This document shows positions 33,891-43,136 of a stretch of DNA of 64,000 nucleotides, one piece after another; within the stretch, counting starts at the first letter, position 1; each line of letters opens with the position of its first letter. This DNA comes from Rossellomorea aquimaris (lineage in GTDB: Bacteria > Bacillota > Bacilli > Bacillales > Bacillaceae_B), in the NCBI RefSeq assembly GCF_020172085.1, contig NZ_JAIVAT010000003.1, forward strand, positions 186,001-250,000. The letters run 5' to 3'. The notes beneath the pieces are model-generated. The model worked only from the letters and a program-made list of their open reading frames with translations. It was not told the DNA's origin and searched no databases. The position numbers were made by a program, and so were the translations under genes.

Positions 33891-33930
33891 AAAAAGGGAA
33901 CTTCCAAGTTAATGGAGTTCCCTTTTGTGT
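33891..33930 (+). terminator. Terminator-like hairpin in a divergent spacer
   Basis: AAAAGGGAACT / AGTTCCCTTTT stem and TTTGTG tail. Neither flanking gene ends here: the deaminase and the M3 peptidase diverge. It may belong to a lost gene or a leader RNA. Confidence 0.6.
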
Positions 33931-34049
33931 TTAAGTTAATATTTAATTGCCTTATATCGCAAGTATAACATTCAATATTTGGAAATATAAGACTATTATT
34001 ACATGAAATAGTCCATTACCATTAATTTTACGGAGATAGGGGGAGTAGG

Positions 34050-35747
34050 GTGGATTTTAATAAGCTTAAATATGAGAGGCCTGATATTGGAGAATTTGAA
34101 AGAAAAGTACTTCAACTTTTAGAAAGTTTCAAAGCAAGTGATTCTCATTTGGAACAGTTCGAATTAATAGATCAAATGAATTCTCTTCGGAATGATGTAT
34201 TAACGCTGCTTACTATAGCTCAAATCAGGTATCACTTAAATACCTTAGATGGTAAATATCAAAAAGAACAGCAATATATTAATGAAACGTGGCCAATCTA
34301 TGAAAAAATAGTGGCTCTTTTTCATAAGCACGTTTCATATTCTCCATTCAAAGATGAAATCAAAGAGAAATACGGAGAACAATTCGTTTGCTTAGCAGAA
34401 GTCTCTCAAAATACAGTTGGTACGAATGTCATGGAGGACTTAATAAAGGAAAATAACCTAATCAGTGACTATACAAAATTGCTGGCTACTTCAAGCATTG
34501 AATTCAGAGGAGAAAACAGAACCTTATCTCAATTAGAAACATATTTGTATTCATCGGATCGTTTAATTAGAAAGCAGGCTGGTGAAAAAAAGTATGAGTT
34601 ACTCAGCCAACTGGAAAATAAGATAGATCATATTTTTGATGAACTAATTAAAGTAAGAAATACCATAGCCTTAAGTTTAGGTCATGCTTCATTTGTGGAG
34701 CTTGGATATGCCAGGTTATCAAGAGTTGATTATGATCAAACAGATGTTGAAGATTTCCGCAAGCTAATCTTAAAGCACATCGTTCCCATTGCTGAGGAAA
34801 CGAGAGATAAACAACGGATCAGGTTGGGGCTGAATAAGTTAACCTTTTACGATGAAGATATTCGCTTCAGTACCGGCAATCCAGTCCCAAAAGGGGATGT
34901 TGAATGGATGGTATCGAGTTTTGAAGAGATTCTCAATGAAATTTCCTTAGAAGCCGGGGAATTCTTTTATTCTCTTTGCGCTAATCACCAACTAGATTTA
35001 CTTCCTAAAGAGGGTAAAGCGAGAGGAGCCTACGCTACATACTTATGTAATGAAAAAACCCCCTATATTTTTGCGAATTTGAATGGTACCAGAAAAGATA
35101 TGAAAGTATTAAGCCATGAATTCGGACACGCCTGGCAAATGTATCTATTTAATCAACGTAACAGTATTCCGGAATACATCCTGCCTACAAAAGAAGCTTG
35201 TGAAATTCATTCCATATCGATGGAATTCTTTATATGGCCTTACATGGAAAAAATATTTGGTGAGGATGCAGATAAATATAGATATGCTCATCTTGAAGAT
35301 GCCATATTCTCAATGCCTTATAGGGCGGCAATAGACGAGTTCCAGCATTTTATTTATAAAAATCCTTCATTTTCCATTTCAGAGAGAAAAGAAAAGTGGA
35401 TTGAGATTGAGAGCAAATATATGCCTTACAAGTCAGATTATGAACATACCTATCTAAAGAGAGGGTCTTTTTGGCAACAACAAGCACACATATTTACTAC
35501 ACCATTTTATTATATAGACTATGCCCTTGCCCAAATGTGTTCTTTACAAATCTGGAGCAAAGCACAAACCAATAAGTCGGTGGCTTGGGATGAATACATG
35601 AAACTTTGTAAGCTAGGTGGAAGCAAATCATTTCTTCAATTATTAGAGCAGTGTGGGATTGCCTCTCCATTTAAAGAACAGGGATTTACTTTAATTATGG
35701 ATGAAATTGAGAGATGGTTAGAGTTGAACGAGAAAAATATAAAATAG
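34050..35747 (+). CDS. M3-family oligoendopeptidase (PepF-like), paralogue 1
   Basis: 565 residues, GTG start with GGGGGAG upstream. The zinc motif HEFGHAWQ (~356-363) with a downstream Glu in KEACEIHSISME identifies an M3 metallopeptidase, cytosolic and cleaving short peptides. Family features include a long helical N-terminus and LGHASFVELGY. A paralogue with the same length and architecture lies at 43137-44831 on the other strand. No signal peptide. Confidence 0.9.
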   Translation: MDFNKLKYERPDIGEFERKVLQLLESFKASDSHLEQFELIDQMNSLRNDVLTLLTIAQIRYHLNTLDGKYQKEQQYINETWPIYEKIVALFHKHVSYSPFKDEIKEKYGEQFVCLAEVSQNTVGTNVMEDLIKENNLISDYTKLLATSSIEFRGENRTLSQLETYLYSSDRLIRKQAGEKKYELLSQLENKIDHIFDELIKVRNTIALSLGHASFVELGYARLSRVDYDQTDVEDFRKLILKHIVPIAEETRDKQRIRLGLNKLTFYDEDIRFSTGNPVPKGDVEWMVSSFEEILNEISLEAGEFFYSLCANHQLDLLPKEGKARGAYATYLCNEKTPYIFANLNGTRKDMKVLSHEFGHAWQMYLFNQRNSIPEYILPTKEACEIHSISMEFFIWPYMEKIFGEDADKYRYAHLEDAIFSMPYRAAIDEFQHFIYKNPSFSISERKEKWIEIESKYMPYKSDYEHTYLKRGSFWQQQAHIFTTPFYYIDYALAQMCSLQIWSKAQTNKSVAWDEYMKLCKLGGSKSFLQLLEQCGIASPFKEQGFTLIMDEIERWLELNEKNIK

Positions 35748-35950
35748 TGAGTTAATCAGCAAAACATATCTGTGGGCGAATGCGATTTTATTATTCAATA
35801 ATCGGGCAGATTTATTGAGAAACTGAAACTGTATAAAAAGGCAGTGTAATAATAAACTCTATCATTAATGATGGGGCATTTCTTTAAGGCGGAACCAACA
35901 TATAGTAAATGCTTATTTATTATTTTATCGCGTAGAGACTGGAGAAGAGC

Positions 35951-36754
35951 ATGATGAATATTGAAGTAAGGATGGGGAGTATTTATTATGAAGCAAGAGG
36001 TGAAGGGGTTCCCTTATTAATCCTTCATTCTATGGGAACAGATCACCGTGCCATGATGGCTTGGATTGAACCCATCTTTAAAGATATGAATGGGTATCGA
36101 AGAATTTACATAGATATTCCTGCACACGGACATAGTGATGTTGATGAAAAAATTAGTTCAACGGATGATATTCTTATGAATATATTAGATTTTATAGATA
36201 GTGTATTACCTAATGAGAATTTTTCTATAATTGGTTTTTCTTTTGGTGGATATTTAGCTCAAGGAATATTACATTTTAGACAAAAACAAGTAAGAAGTAT
36301 ATGCTTGCTAGCCAGCGCCCTTCATCTAAAAGAGAGAACTTTACCTGACAAAGTAATCTTTGAAAAGGATGAAAATATACTTAGTACATTGGATTCGGAT
36401 ATAAAAAATGCTTTTGAAACTCTATTTGTCTACCAAAATAAAGAGAACCTTGAGTGTTTTCTTAGGGAAGTTCAACCGGGACGATTGTTAGCTAACAGAG
36501 AATTCCTAACTTCGAATTGGAGAGAAAAGGGATACTTTTTCTCAGAAGAACCGTTTCTAGGTGTTTCAAATTTGCAGCAACCAGCATTAATTATTCTTGG
36601 TAAACAAGATCATATCTGCGGGTATGAAGACTATGATTTTCTCCTCAACAAGTTTCCACATTCAACTTTTGTTATTTTAGATAAAGCAGGACATATGCTT
36701 CCTGTTGAAAAGCGGGACATTGTACAACAACTCATTGGAGATTGGTTAGCATAA
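35951..36754 (+). CDS. Alpha/beta hydrolase
   Basis: 267 residues. Oxyanion/entry segment LLILHSMGTDHRAM, nucleophile elbow GFSFGG (~95-100), the acid in ILGKQDHICGY and the His in DKAGHMLPVEK. It is a soluble single-domain hydrolase of the fold's esterase/peptidase type. Two ATGs (35951 and 35954) are possible. Substrate unknown, monocistronic. Confidence 0.87.
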   Translation: MMNIEVRMGSIYYEARGEGVPLLILHSMGTDHRAMMAWIEPIFKDMNGYRRIYIDIPAHGHSDVDEKISSTDDILMNILDFIDSVLPNENFSIIGFSFGGYLAQGILHFRQKQVRSICLLASALHLKERTLPDKVIFEKDENILSTLDSDIKNAFETLFVYQNKENLECFLREVQPGRLLANREFLTSNWREKGYFFSEEPFLGVSNLQQPALIILGKQDHICGYEDYDFLLNKFPHSTFVILDKAGHMLPVEKRDIVQQLIGDWLA

Positions 36755-36911
36755 GAGAATTCATTCTTTTTCGCAATAGTAGGGGATTAGCTGAGGATCA
36801 GGCAGTAGATCTAGGCTTTTTTTCTTTATTCCGTTATTGGGTAGGTTACTTTAGTAAGTGAAACTTTCATTTTTCTAATTCGTATATACAGTAAGAAGAT
36901 TGGTATAGATT

Positions 36912-37109
36912 ATGGAGGTGTCAAATGTATCTACAGAAGTCATTTTTATCTTAGTTTTAGCATCTATGGCTTTATGGATTAGGGTGTCTCGAGAGACTGT
37001 AAAACCTTTAAGAGAAATAAACTGGCGGAAAATGATCATATTACTATCTGCTGGTTCACTAGCTGCATTAGTTATAACTTTTATGCTTTTTCAAAGCTTG
37101 TCATTATAG
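36912..37109 (+). CDS. Small two-helix membrane protein
   Basis: 65 residues. Helix 1 is VIFILVLASMALWIRV, helix 2 is MIILLSAGSLAALVITFMLF, with a basic loop between. The ribosome site before ATG 36912 is weak. Unknown function. Confidence 0.55.
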   Translation: MEVSNVSTEVIFILVLASMALWIRVSRETVKPLREINWRKMIILLSAGSLAALVITFMLFQSLSL

Positions 37110-37171
37110 TGTTCCGTTAACGGGATCAACTACTAAAGATTTTACATGGATAGGAAAAGCACGTTAAATAA

Positions 37172-37206
37172 AAAAACCAGCCCTTACAATAAAGGGGTGG
37201 TTTTTC
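37172..37206 (+). terminator. Terminator of the small membrane protein gene
   Basis: AAAAACCAGCCCTT / AAGGGGTGGTTTTT. Confidence 0.75.
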
Positions 37207-37324
37207 TACTATGATATGAGATCAATTTAAAAATAAGTTACACTCTAGAGTAATTTCAATAATTCCCCAATAGTTAGCGTGAAAGAGAAATCATTTTTGT
37301 AAACAGGTAAACACTATTATCCCC

Positions 37325-37360
37325 AGCTTATCTTGGAAAAAGGTAAGCTCTTTTTTATTT
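37325..37360 (+). terminator. Second terminator-like hairpin
   Basis: AGCTTATC and GGTAAGCT arms, then TTTTTTATTT. Its arms resemble the GCTTATCC hairpins at 49738 and 56732. The stretch 37110-37473 holds nothing else recognisable. Confidence 0.6.
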
Positions 37361-37473
37361 AATTAGATTTATAAAGGAGTTCTTGAGTCCAGTAAAAATT
37401 TATAAATAAAATATTGGAAAATAATGAAAAATAACTTATGATAAGAACATATGTTTTATATGGAGGTTTTCAG

Positions 37474-38080
37474 ATGGATGCAGATTTCGAACAAAAAACT
37501 ATAAAGCCAAGTATTTTATATTATGGAACGCCAGTGATTTTATTAACAACTTTAAATGAAGACGGTACAACAAACATTAGTCCTCTATCTTCATCTTGGG
37601 CACTAGGGGATTGCTTAGTGTTAGGGCTTGGTTTAGGTGGAAAAGCAATTGAAAACCTTAGAAACCACCCAGAATGTGTTGTAAACGTTCCTAGTCCTGA
37701 ACTATGGGAAAATGTAGAATTATTAGCTTCATTAAACAGGTAAGAATCCAGTTCCAGAATATAAGTTAAAAAATAAATTTAGACATGAAAAAGATAAGTT
37801 TGGTGCTTCAGGTCTAACTAAGCAGATTTCTGAAGATGTAAAGCCGCACCGAATACTTGAATGTCCCCTTCAAATAGAAAGTGTAGTGAAACATATTCGG
37901 GTTCCAGAACATAATCAGAGTTTTGCAGTGGTAGAAGTGGAAGCACTTAAAGTACACGCACATAAGAGTGTGATTATTGATGACAACCATATTGATGCAA
38001 ATAAATGGAGTCCCCTAATTTATAATTTTAGACACTACTTTGGACTCGGTAAGGAGTTAGGAAAAACTTTTCGTGCTTAA
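37474..38080 (+). pseudogene. Flavin reductase-like protein, one-base frameshift
   Basis: ATG 37474 with GGAGG 7 nt upstream. The first frame gives a flavin-reductase-type N-terminus (VILLTTLNEDGTTNISPLSSSWALGD) and ends early at 37743. Removing one A in TTAAACAGG (~37734-37738) restores LTGKNPVPEYKLKNKF and an unbroken frame to 38080 (IESVVKHI, AVVEVEALKVH, FRHYFGLG). The whole ~200-residue FMN-binding split-barrel protein is otherwise intact, so the break is recent or a sequencing error. Confidence 0.82.
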
Positions 38081-38173
38081 TACTTATTAAATTATTTTTG
38101 TCCTAGATCGAACTCGATAATCAAGACTTCAGCCTTCCCTGTTCAAATATGAGGCAGGTAAGGATTCCAAACT

Positions 38174-38202
38174 GGACCCATCAAAGGGTCCTTGTTTTAT
38201 TT
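38174..38202 (+). terminator. Terminator behind the flavin reductase pseudogene
   Basis: GGACCC-N6-GGGTCC then TTGTTTTATTT. Confidence 0.65.
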
Positions 38203-38307
38203 CTATTTATCGACAGTATAATTTAGTGTTATTTTTGGTGAATAATGGGACTTTTATTCAGCGGCAATCGTCTGTTAATTGAAAAATACAGTTAATGGTG
38301 GTGTGAT

Positions 38308-38838
38308 ATGACAAACAGTGCAGGACAGAGTATGCATGAGGAACGATCCATTAGTTCCCTGGTCACCCAATATGGGGAGGATGTGAAGAGGCTCATTTAT
38401 TCCTATGTGAAGAACTGGAGTGCGGCTGAGGATTTAGTACAGGAGGTTTTTATCACGGTCTTTCAAAAGGTGGATACCTTGGAGAAGGAAGATTCGGTGA
38501 AAGCATGGATTTTTTCTATTGCTGCCAATAAGTCGAAGGATTATCTGCGAAGTTGGCATTATAGGAAGTTATTATTCACGAATACACTTTCCGCTAAAAC
38601 CAATAAAGAGAGTCCAGAGGCCTTATTGCTGCAAAAACAGCAGAAAACGGTATTGAGTGAAGCCGTTTTTGCTCTTCCAGTGAAATACAGAGAGGTCATC
38701 ATCTTCTTTTATTATCAAGAGATGAGGATTGAAGAAATCTCAACTATCCTTGGAATCAATTCTTCGACGATCCGAACCAGATTGGCCAGAGCCCGTGACC
38801 TCTTGAATCAAAAGCTTGGAGGCGATCTAGATGAATAA
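38308..38838 (+). CDS. ECF-type RNA polymerase sigma factor
   Basis: 176 residues. Region 2 (YVKNWSAAEDLVQEVFITVFQKV, KAWIFSIAANKSKDYLR) and region 4 (VFALPVKYREVIIFFYYQEMRIEEISTILGINSSTIRTRLARAR) are clear. It overlaps the next gene by 8 nt, a membrane protein that is the probable anti-sigma factor. The closest architecture is the SigV/SigM-type two-gene unit. Confidence 0.9.
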   Translation: MTNSAGQSMHEERSISSLVTQYGEDVKRLIYSYVKNWSAAEDLVQEVFITVFQKVDTLEKEDSVKAWIFSIAANKSKDYLRSWHYRKLLFTNTLSAKTNKESPEALLLQKQQKTVLSEAVFALPVKYREVIIFFYYQEMRIEEISTILGINSSTIRTRLARARDLLNQKLGGDLDE

Positions 38839-39595
38839 TAAACGAATGCATGATGCGATTCATCATCATTTAGGGGAAGGAAGAACCTTTTCTAAAGAAG
38901 AGGAAGCTGCATTACTCGCCAAGTTAGAGAACAATCATTTTCCTCCCAAGAGAAAGTGGTTTCCTGAATTAGTAAGTTGGAGCCTTGCAGGTGCAACACT
39001 TCTCTTGGTGATTGGGGTTATTGGAAGCCAAACGGGGCTACTCCCTTTACTAGGTGGAGGACAGCCTGAGAGGTTGGATAGTACCCTATTGAAAGAAAGT
39101 GAAGTTCACGGACTTGAAAATATGTCAGAGGAGCAGAAGGAAGAGTTTCTCGGCAGGCAACCAAAGGATTATTATGCTGATAGCGTGAAGAACGCTCTTA
39201 AGGCATTGCCATTCCCATTGACCTTGCCTGAAAAACTCCCTTTTGATGCGAAATTTGTGGTGGAGGGAATTAAGGACTGGCATTTTCCATCCAATACAGA
39301 TGGAAAAGACATCTCAGCGACCTTTAGCGCTGCCAATGGTCAACAATCTATCCTGATTGATGCCGTTGACTTCGAACAGAATGTTGTTGAAGGAAGTAAC
39401 GGGGCAGAAGCATCATCTGAAGAAATAGAATTAAAAAAAGGTATAGAAGGTGACTTGAAACTAGACAGTAATGGAGGGAAAATCACGTTCGAAAATAAGA
39501 ATGGGATTAAAATTAAAATCTACTTTTATGATCCTCAAAAGGATTATAATACACGCGATGTATTAACGGACCTTGCCAACCAAATGGTTGATTGA
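38831..39595 (+). CDS. Probable anti-sigma factor, single-pass membrane protein
   Basis: 254 residues. A ~50-residue cytoplasmic head (MHDAIHHHLGEGRTFSKEEEAALLAKLE) is followed by one helix (LVSWSLAGATLLLVIGVIGS). The outer domain of ~175 residues is acidic and strand-rich (FVVEGIKDWHF, ISATFSAANGQQSILIDAVDF, GGKITFENKNGIKIKIYFYDP). Overlap with the sigma gene and topology support an anti-sigma role. No known sensor domain was recognised. Confidence 0.7.
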   Translation: MNNKRMHDAIHHHLGEGRTFSKEEEAALLAKLENNHFPPKRKWFPELVSWSLAGATLLLVIGVIGSQTGLLPLLGGGQPERLDSTLLKESEVHGLENMSEEQKEEFLGRQPKDYYADSVKNALKALPFPLTLPEKLPFDAKFVVEGIKDWHFPSNTDGKDISATFSAANGQQSILIDAVDFEQNVVEGSNGAEASSEEIELKKGIEGDLKLDSNGGKITFENKNGIKIKIYFYDPQKDYNTRDVLTDLANQMVD

Positions 39596-39833
39596 TTTTG
39601 AAGCGCATGCTGGCTGAATTTAGTAAGTTTAGTATTTGTGGCTTATTCGTGGAAGGATAAGCCTCTTATTGGGTTTTCACTTCCTAGATAACACTGAACT
39701 GAGTTTCGAAATAGAATTAAGTTGAATAGATAGAAATTGAAAATATAAGCGGATTAGCTTGCATTAACTGGATAATAGAGTTATGATGTTATAATTTGCA
39801 AAATTATAACAATTTGATGAAGAGGGTATATTC

Positions 39834-40463
39834 ATGGAAGAAATCATTCAAAGGGCTATTCAAAGAAAAAAGATTGCACTAGAAATTTTAAACGAAATAG
39901 ACCTCATTGAAAAATGGGGAGAAGTTGGTGAAGCACATCTGGTTGGGGCTACTGCTTATAACCTTATGGTCAATCACGATATTGACATAGAGACTTTCTG
40001 TAACATCCCGTGTCCGGAAAACGTGTTTAAAGTATTAGGACACTTGGCTGCTCATAGGGGTGTGGTAGAAATAAAGTTTCATAACTACATGAACTCTCCA
40101 TTAAATGGTTTATATTCTAAATTAACGTATCGTTATCCGGATAATACGGAAGGAACGCTATGGAATGTAGACATGTGGCTCTTTCCTTCTAACCATAGGG
40201 GTCCACTTTCTAGGGACTTGGTGGGATTTATGAATAAAGTGCTCACAGATAGAAGTCGTAAATCTATCTTAGATATTAAGGAACACCTTGTAAGATTAGG
40301 ATTGAACTATCCATCTGTATTCATATACCGGGCTGTCTTGGTTGATGGTATTGAGGGTATTCATCATTTCTTAGATTGGATGAACAATCAGGATTTAAAT
40401 GAAACGTTTAAATTAGAGACGTTGACTGTGAAGGAAAGTGGTGCCGATCATGACAGGAAATAA
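39834..40463 (+). CDS. Nucleotidyltransferase-fold-like protein
   Basis: 209 residues. LVGATAYNLMVNHDIDIETFC resembles the Gly-Ser/...Asp-x-Asp catalytic loop of minimal nucleotidyltransferases. LWNVDMWLFPSNHRGP could supply the third acidic residue. The rest is helical. The canonical GS is replaced by GA, so activity is uncertain. Its 3' end overlaps the start of a broken methyltransferase gene by 14 nt. Confidence 0.6.
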   Translation: MEEIIQRAIQRKKIALEILNEIDLIEKWGEVGEAHLVGATAYNLMVNHDIDIETFCNIPCPENVFKVLGHLAAHRGVVEIKFHNYMNSPLNGLYSKLTYRYPDNTEGTLWNVDMWLFPSNHRGPLSRDLVGFMNKVLTDRSRKSILDIKEHLVRLGLNYPSVFIYRAVLVDGIEGIHHFLDWMNNQDLNETFKLETLTVKESGADHDRK

Positions 40464-41111
40464 AGGTATATGGGAAAGACAATATGATCAAGCAGAAAAT
40501 TTCTTATGGAGCTTGAGGCCAATACAAACATTGGTTGATTACTCCCCTTTAGTAAAAGAAGGAAACGTATTAGACCTGGGAATAGGTGAAGGAAGGAATG
40601 CTCTTTATTTTGCCAATAAAGGGTTTGAGGTTGCTGGTATTGATATTTCAGAAACAGCAATTATAAGCGCTCATTAACTGCCGCCAAAGAAATTGGCGTA
40701 ACCATCAATGCAGAAGTAAACGATATAAAGAAATTTGAAGTAGAAGAAAATACATATTCTTTGATCATTCTTGCCGATGTCCTCAATTTTTTTAACGATA
40801 AAGAGATAAAAGAAATCATTAAGAGGGCAAAAAAAGGATTAATACCAGGTGGCCTCATTTACATCAATTTCTTTGATGCGAATGACCCAAGTTACCATAA
40901 GAATGTAAGAAGTGCTCAACAGAAAAGTGATTATACATTCTATCGGCCTAAGTCAGATAGTTATCTTCACTTTTTTACACAGAAAGAATTAGATGATTAT
41001 TTTAACGGATATGAAAAGATTAAAGCGTAAGAGACCTTTATGCTGGATATAGGTGATGGTGAGCCACATTATCATGGTACGGTGACGGTTGAAGTGATAT
41101 ATAGAAAGTAA
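40450..41111 (+). pseudogene. Class I SAM-dependent methyltransferase, broken
   Basis: The first frame (40450-40677) carries the SAM-binding motif VLDLGIGEGRNALYFANKGFEV and GIDIS. A one-base loss near 40660-40672 moves the frame to SLTAAKEIGVTI, SLIILADVLNFF and KKGLIPGGLIYIN. A TAA at 41028-41030 then interrupts the last ~27 codons (…YEKIKA / ETFMLDIGD…). It resembles TehB-like methyltransferases. Two lesions argue for a true pseudogene. Confidence 0.85.
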
Positions 41112-41138
41112 ATCGACTAAAAAGTAACAGGTTCTTAA

Positions 41139-41351
41139 ATGAGATGGATCTACTATTTTTCATTTGATGAGGGGAATCTTGAGACAATCAAGTTTATACG
41201 AGATGTAGCTGTGATGTCATCATATCATGGGTTCATTGTGATAATATTGAAAATAATGGATATTTTATTTATCGACGAAATGGTGGGAGAGAGGAATACT
41301 CTCACTTTGAAATCGACTAAGGAGAACATAGAAAACAGAAATGAGGAATAA
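41139..41351 (+). CDS. Doubtful small ORF
   Basis: A 70-codon frame with one hydrophobic stretch (GFIVIILKIMDILFI) and a charged tail, ending just before the peptidase start. There is no ribosome site at the ATG and no known family. It may be a remnant or chance. Confidence 0.25.
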   Translation: MRWIYYFSFDEGNLETIKFIRDVAVMSSYHGFIVIILKIMDILFIDEMVGERNTLTLKSTKENIENRNEE

Positions 41352-41353
41352 AC

Positions 41354-41986
41354 ATGAAGGTATCATTACTAACCAGTGGTTTTCCTAATGGCTTTACAGA
41401 TGATTTCGTTACGTGCATAAAGGAATACTACCTTAAAGATGGAGTGATTGTTTTTATTGCATCTGATTTTTCAAGACATTCTAAAACAGATAGATATACT
41501 GATGTGTTCTTGACTATGTTCAGAAACAAAGGGATTGAATTTGATGAGGTTTTTGTCATTGATGACCGAATCATGAAAGAAAAGGCAAGGCAGTATATAG
41601 AAAAATCCGATATAGTATGGCTTTCAGGAGGCGATACACTTCAACAAATAGCCTATTTAAAAGAATATGATCTCATTCCATCTTTACAAAAAAGAGAAGG
41701 TATGACGATTGGTATGAGTGCAGGCTCTATTAATATGGCCACTAGAGTGGTACTGGCCAAGGATATAAATGATCATATTCCAGAGTTAACGATTTATGAT
41801 GGCATTGGACTGGTTGAGATCAATATCGAACCACATTTGAATGCTGCAAGTGAGGAGCATATATCAGATATTCATGAAGCATCGCGATTTGCTGCAATTT
41901 ACGGCCTTTATGATAACTCATTCATTAAGGTAGTCGATAATAAGATGGAGATTTTCGGTGATTGCTTCAAGTATGAAAATGTGTAA
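41354..41986 (+). CDS. Peptidase S51 / type 1 glutamine amidotransferase-like protein
   Basis: 210 residues. WLSGGDTLQQIAYL and the nucleophile elbow GMSAGSINMA (Ser ~123) are typical of peptidase E-like proteins. VEINIEPHLNA supplies a His. It would be cytosolic, with dipeptidase or related activity. GAGGAAT upstream of the ATG. Stand-alone gene in the accessory region. Confidence 0.85.
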   Translation: MKVSLLTSGFPNGFTDDFVTCIKEYYLKDGVIVFIASDFSRHSKTDRYTDVFLTMFRNKGIEFDEVFVIDDRIMKEKARQYIEKSDIVWLSGGDTLQQIAYLKEYDLIPSLQKREGMTIGMSAGSINMATRVVLAKDINDHIPELTIYDGIGLVEINIEPHLNAASEEHISDIHEASRFAAIYGLYDNSFIKVVDNKMEIFGDCFKYENV

Positions 41987-42088
41987 GTCAAGACGTGAAA
42001 TAAGGTGTTCCACTAAGTACCGCAATAACTGGATATTTAGAAGAGATTCAAGGATCTGTAATGAATTAAGTTTTGAGGAGATATCGAT

Positions 42089-42805
42089 TTGAAGGGGAAA
42101 CTCATGTTTATGTTTGGCTTTTTGTCTTCGATTTTACTCATTACTTCTCTTGTGACATATACTACTCAGACGTTATCCAACAAAGTTATTAGCTTTTATT
42201 CGGATAATCAAAGGGATCAAGAAAGTGCATTTCTGGGCGATTTTACCAAAGGTAGATCGCAACGGGAAATGAACTTGGATAAGAATAGTGAAATCGGTGA
42301 TAAGGTAGAAAAAGAAAAAAGTGAAGAAGGAAAAATAATAGTAGGTAAGGTTGTTAAAAAAGAACCAGTTCCTTTTGAAGAAAAGGTGGGTGAATCTCAT
42401 AAAATAGGTAGTTATGTATTTCTAACTCTTCTTGCAATAGCAATAATGGTGTTCTTCTTGGTGGTAAGAAAAAGGCGAGAAAGTAATAACTTTACAACAA
42501 ACGCTATTGTTGTATATAAGCATGAAGACGCGATTCAGGGTGAGGATATATATATAAATGAACCACTCAGCAAAGATAATCAGAATGAGATTCGATGGTT
42601 ACTTCAGGAATGGCAAGGTAAGTTAAGAGATGAACAAAAGAAAAGACCAAATGAAACGATTCACGAATGGTTTCGAAGAATTGGGGGACCATTGGAAATC
42701 ATCCCTATTTATGAAAAAGTTCGGTATGGTTATCAACACTCTACCAAAGATGAATATGATTTATTATATTCTCGGTTTACATTAGACCATAAGCTCAGAA
42801 AATGA
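42089..42805 (+). CDS. Two-helix membrane protein with DUF4129-like C-terminus
   Basis: 238 residues, TTG start 8 nt after GAGGAG. Signal-anchor-like helix (MFMFGFLSSILLITSLVTY), a charged Lys/Glu-rich outer segment (~30-100), a second helix (IGSYVFLTLLAIAIMVFFLVV), then a cytoplasmic domain. Its end (KKRPNETIHEWFRRIG…PIYEKVRYG) looks like the DUF4129 motif found with transglutaminase-like proteins. The likeness is moderate. Unknown function. Confidence 0.6.
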   Translation: MKGKLMFMFGFLSSILLITSLVTYTTQTLSNKVISFYSDNQRDQESAFLGDFTKGRSQREMNLDKNSEIGDKVEKEKSEEGKIIVGKVVKKEPVPFEEKVGESHKIGSYVFLTLLAIAIMVFFLVVRKRRESNNFTTNAIVVYKHEDAIQGEDIYINEPLSKDNQNEIRWLLQEWQGKLRDEQKKRPNETIHEWFRRIGGPLEIIPIYEKVRYGYQHSTKDEYDLLYSRFTLDHKLRK

Positions 42806-42912
42806 TGAGATAATACAGCATAATCTTCAAGGGACAACATGTTAGGCTATCTACTTAATACCAGCGTTGGGTATTAAGTTAAGAGCAGTTTGATGGAAGT
42901 ATTCAATTTAAG

Positions 42913-42946
42913 GGAGCTCATCCAGAACAAGGTAAGCTCCTTTTTA
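42913..42946 (+). terminator. Terminator-like hairpin
   Basis: GGAGCT...AGCTCC with inner CATCC/AGG pairing, then TTTTTAG. Confidence 0.6.
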
Positions 42947-43100
42947 GTTCAACTATTTCTTAAGTAAGCTACTTGATTCGTATGAAACACATTGGAGTTT
43001 AAGGGGTGCTAAAATAGCTGTGATATAAATGAACTGTATTCTCCCTTCATTAGAGTTGAGGTAGTGACTTTACCTAACTTTTAAGAACTATCTATTTGTA

Positions 43101-43125
43101 TGGCGCGCAAAGTACAAGCGCGCCA
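43101..43125 (-). terminator. GC-rich hairpin behind the second M3 peptidase
   Basis: TGGCGCGC / GCGCGCCA, perfect 8-bp stem, 9-nt loop, 12 nt past the stop. The T-tail is poor. 42947-43100 holds no recognisable gene. Confidence 0.5.
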
Positions 43126-43136
43126 CATTCAATTTC

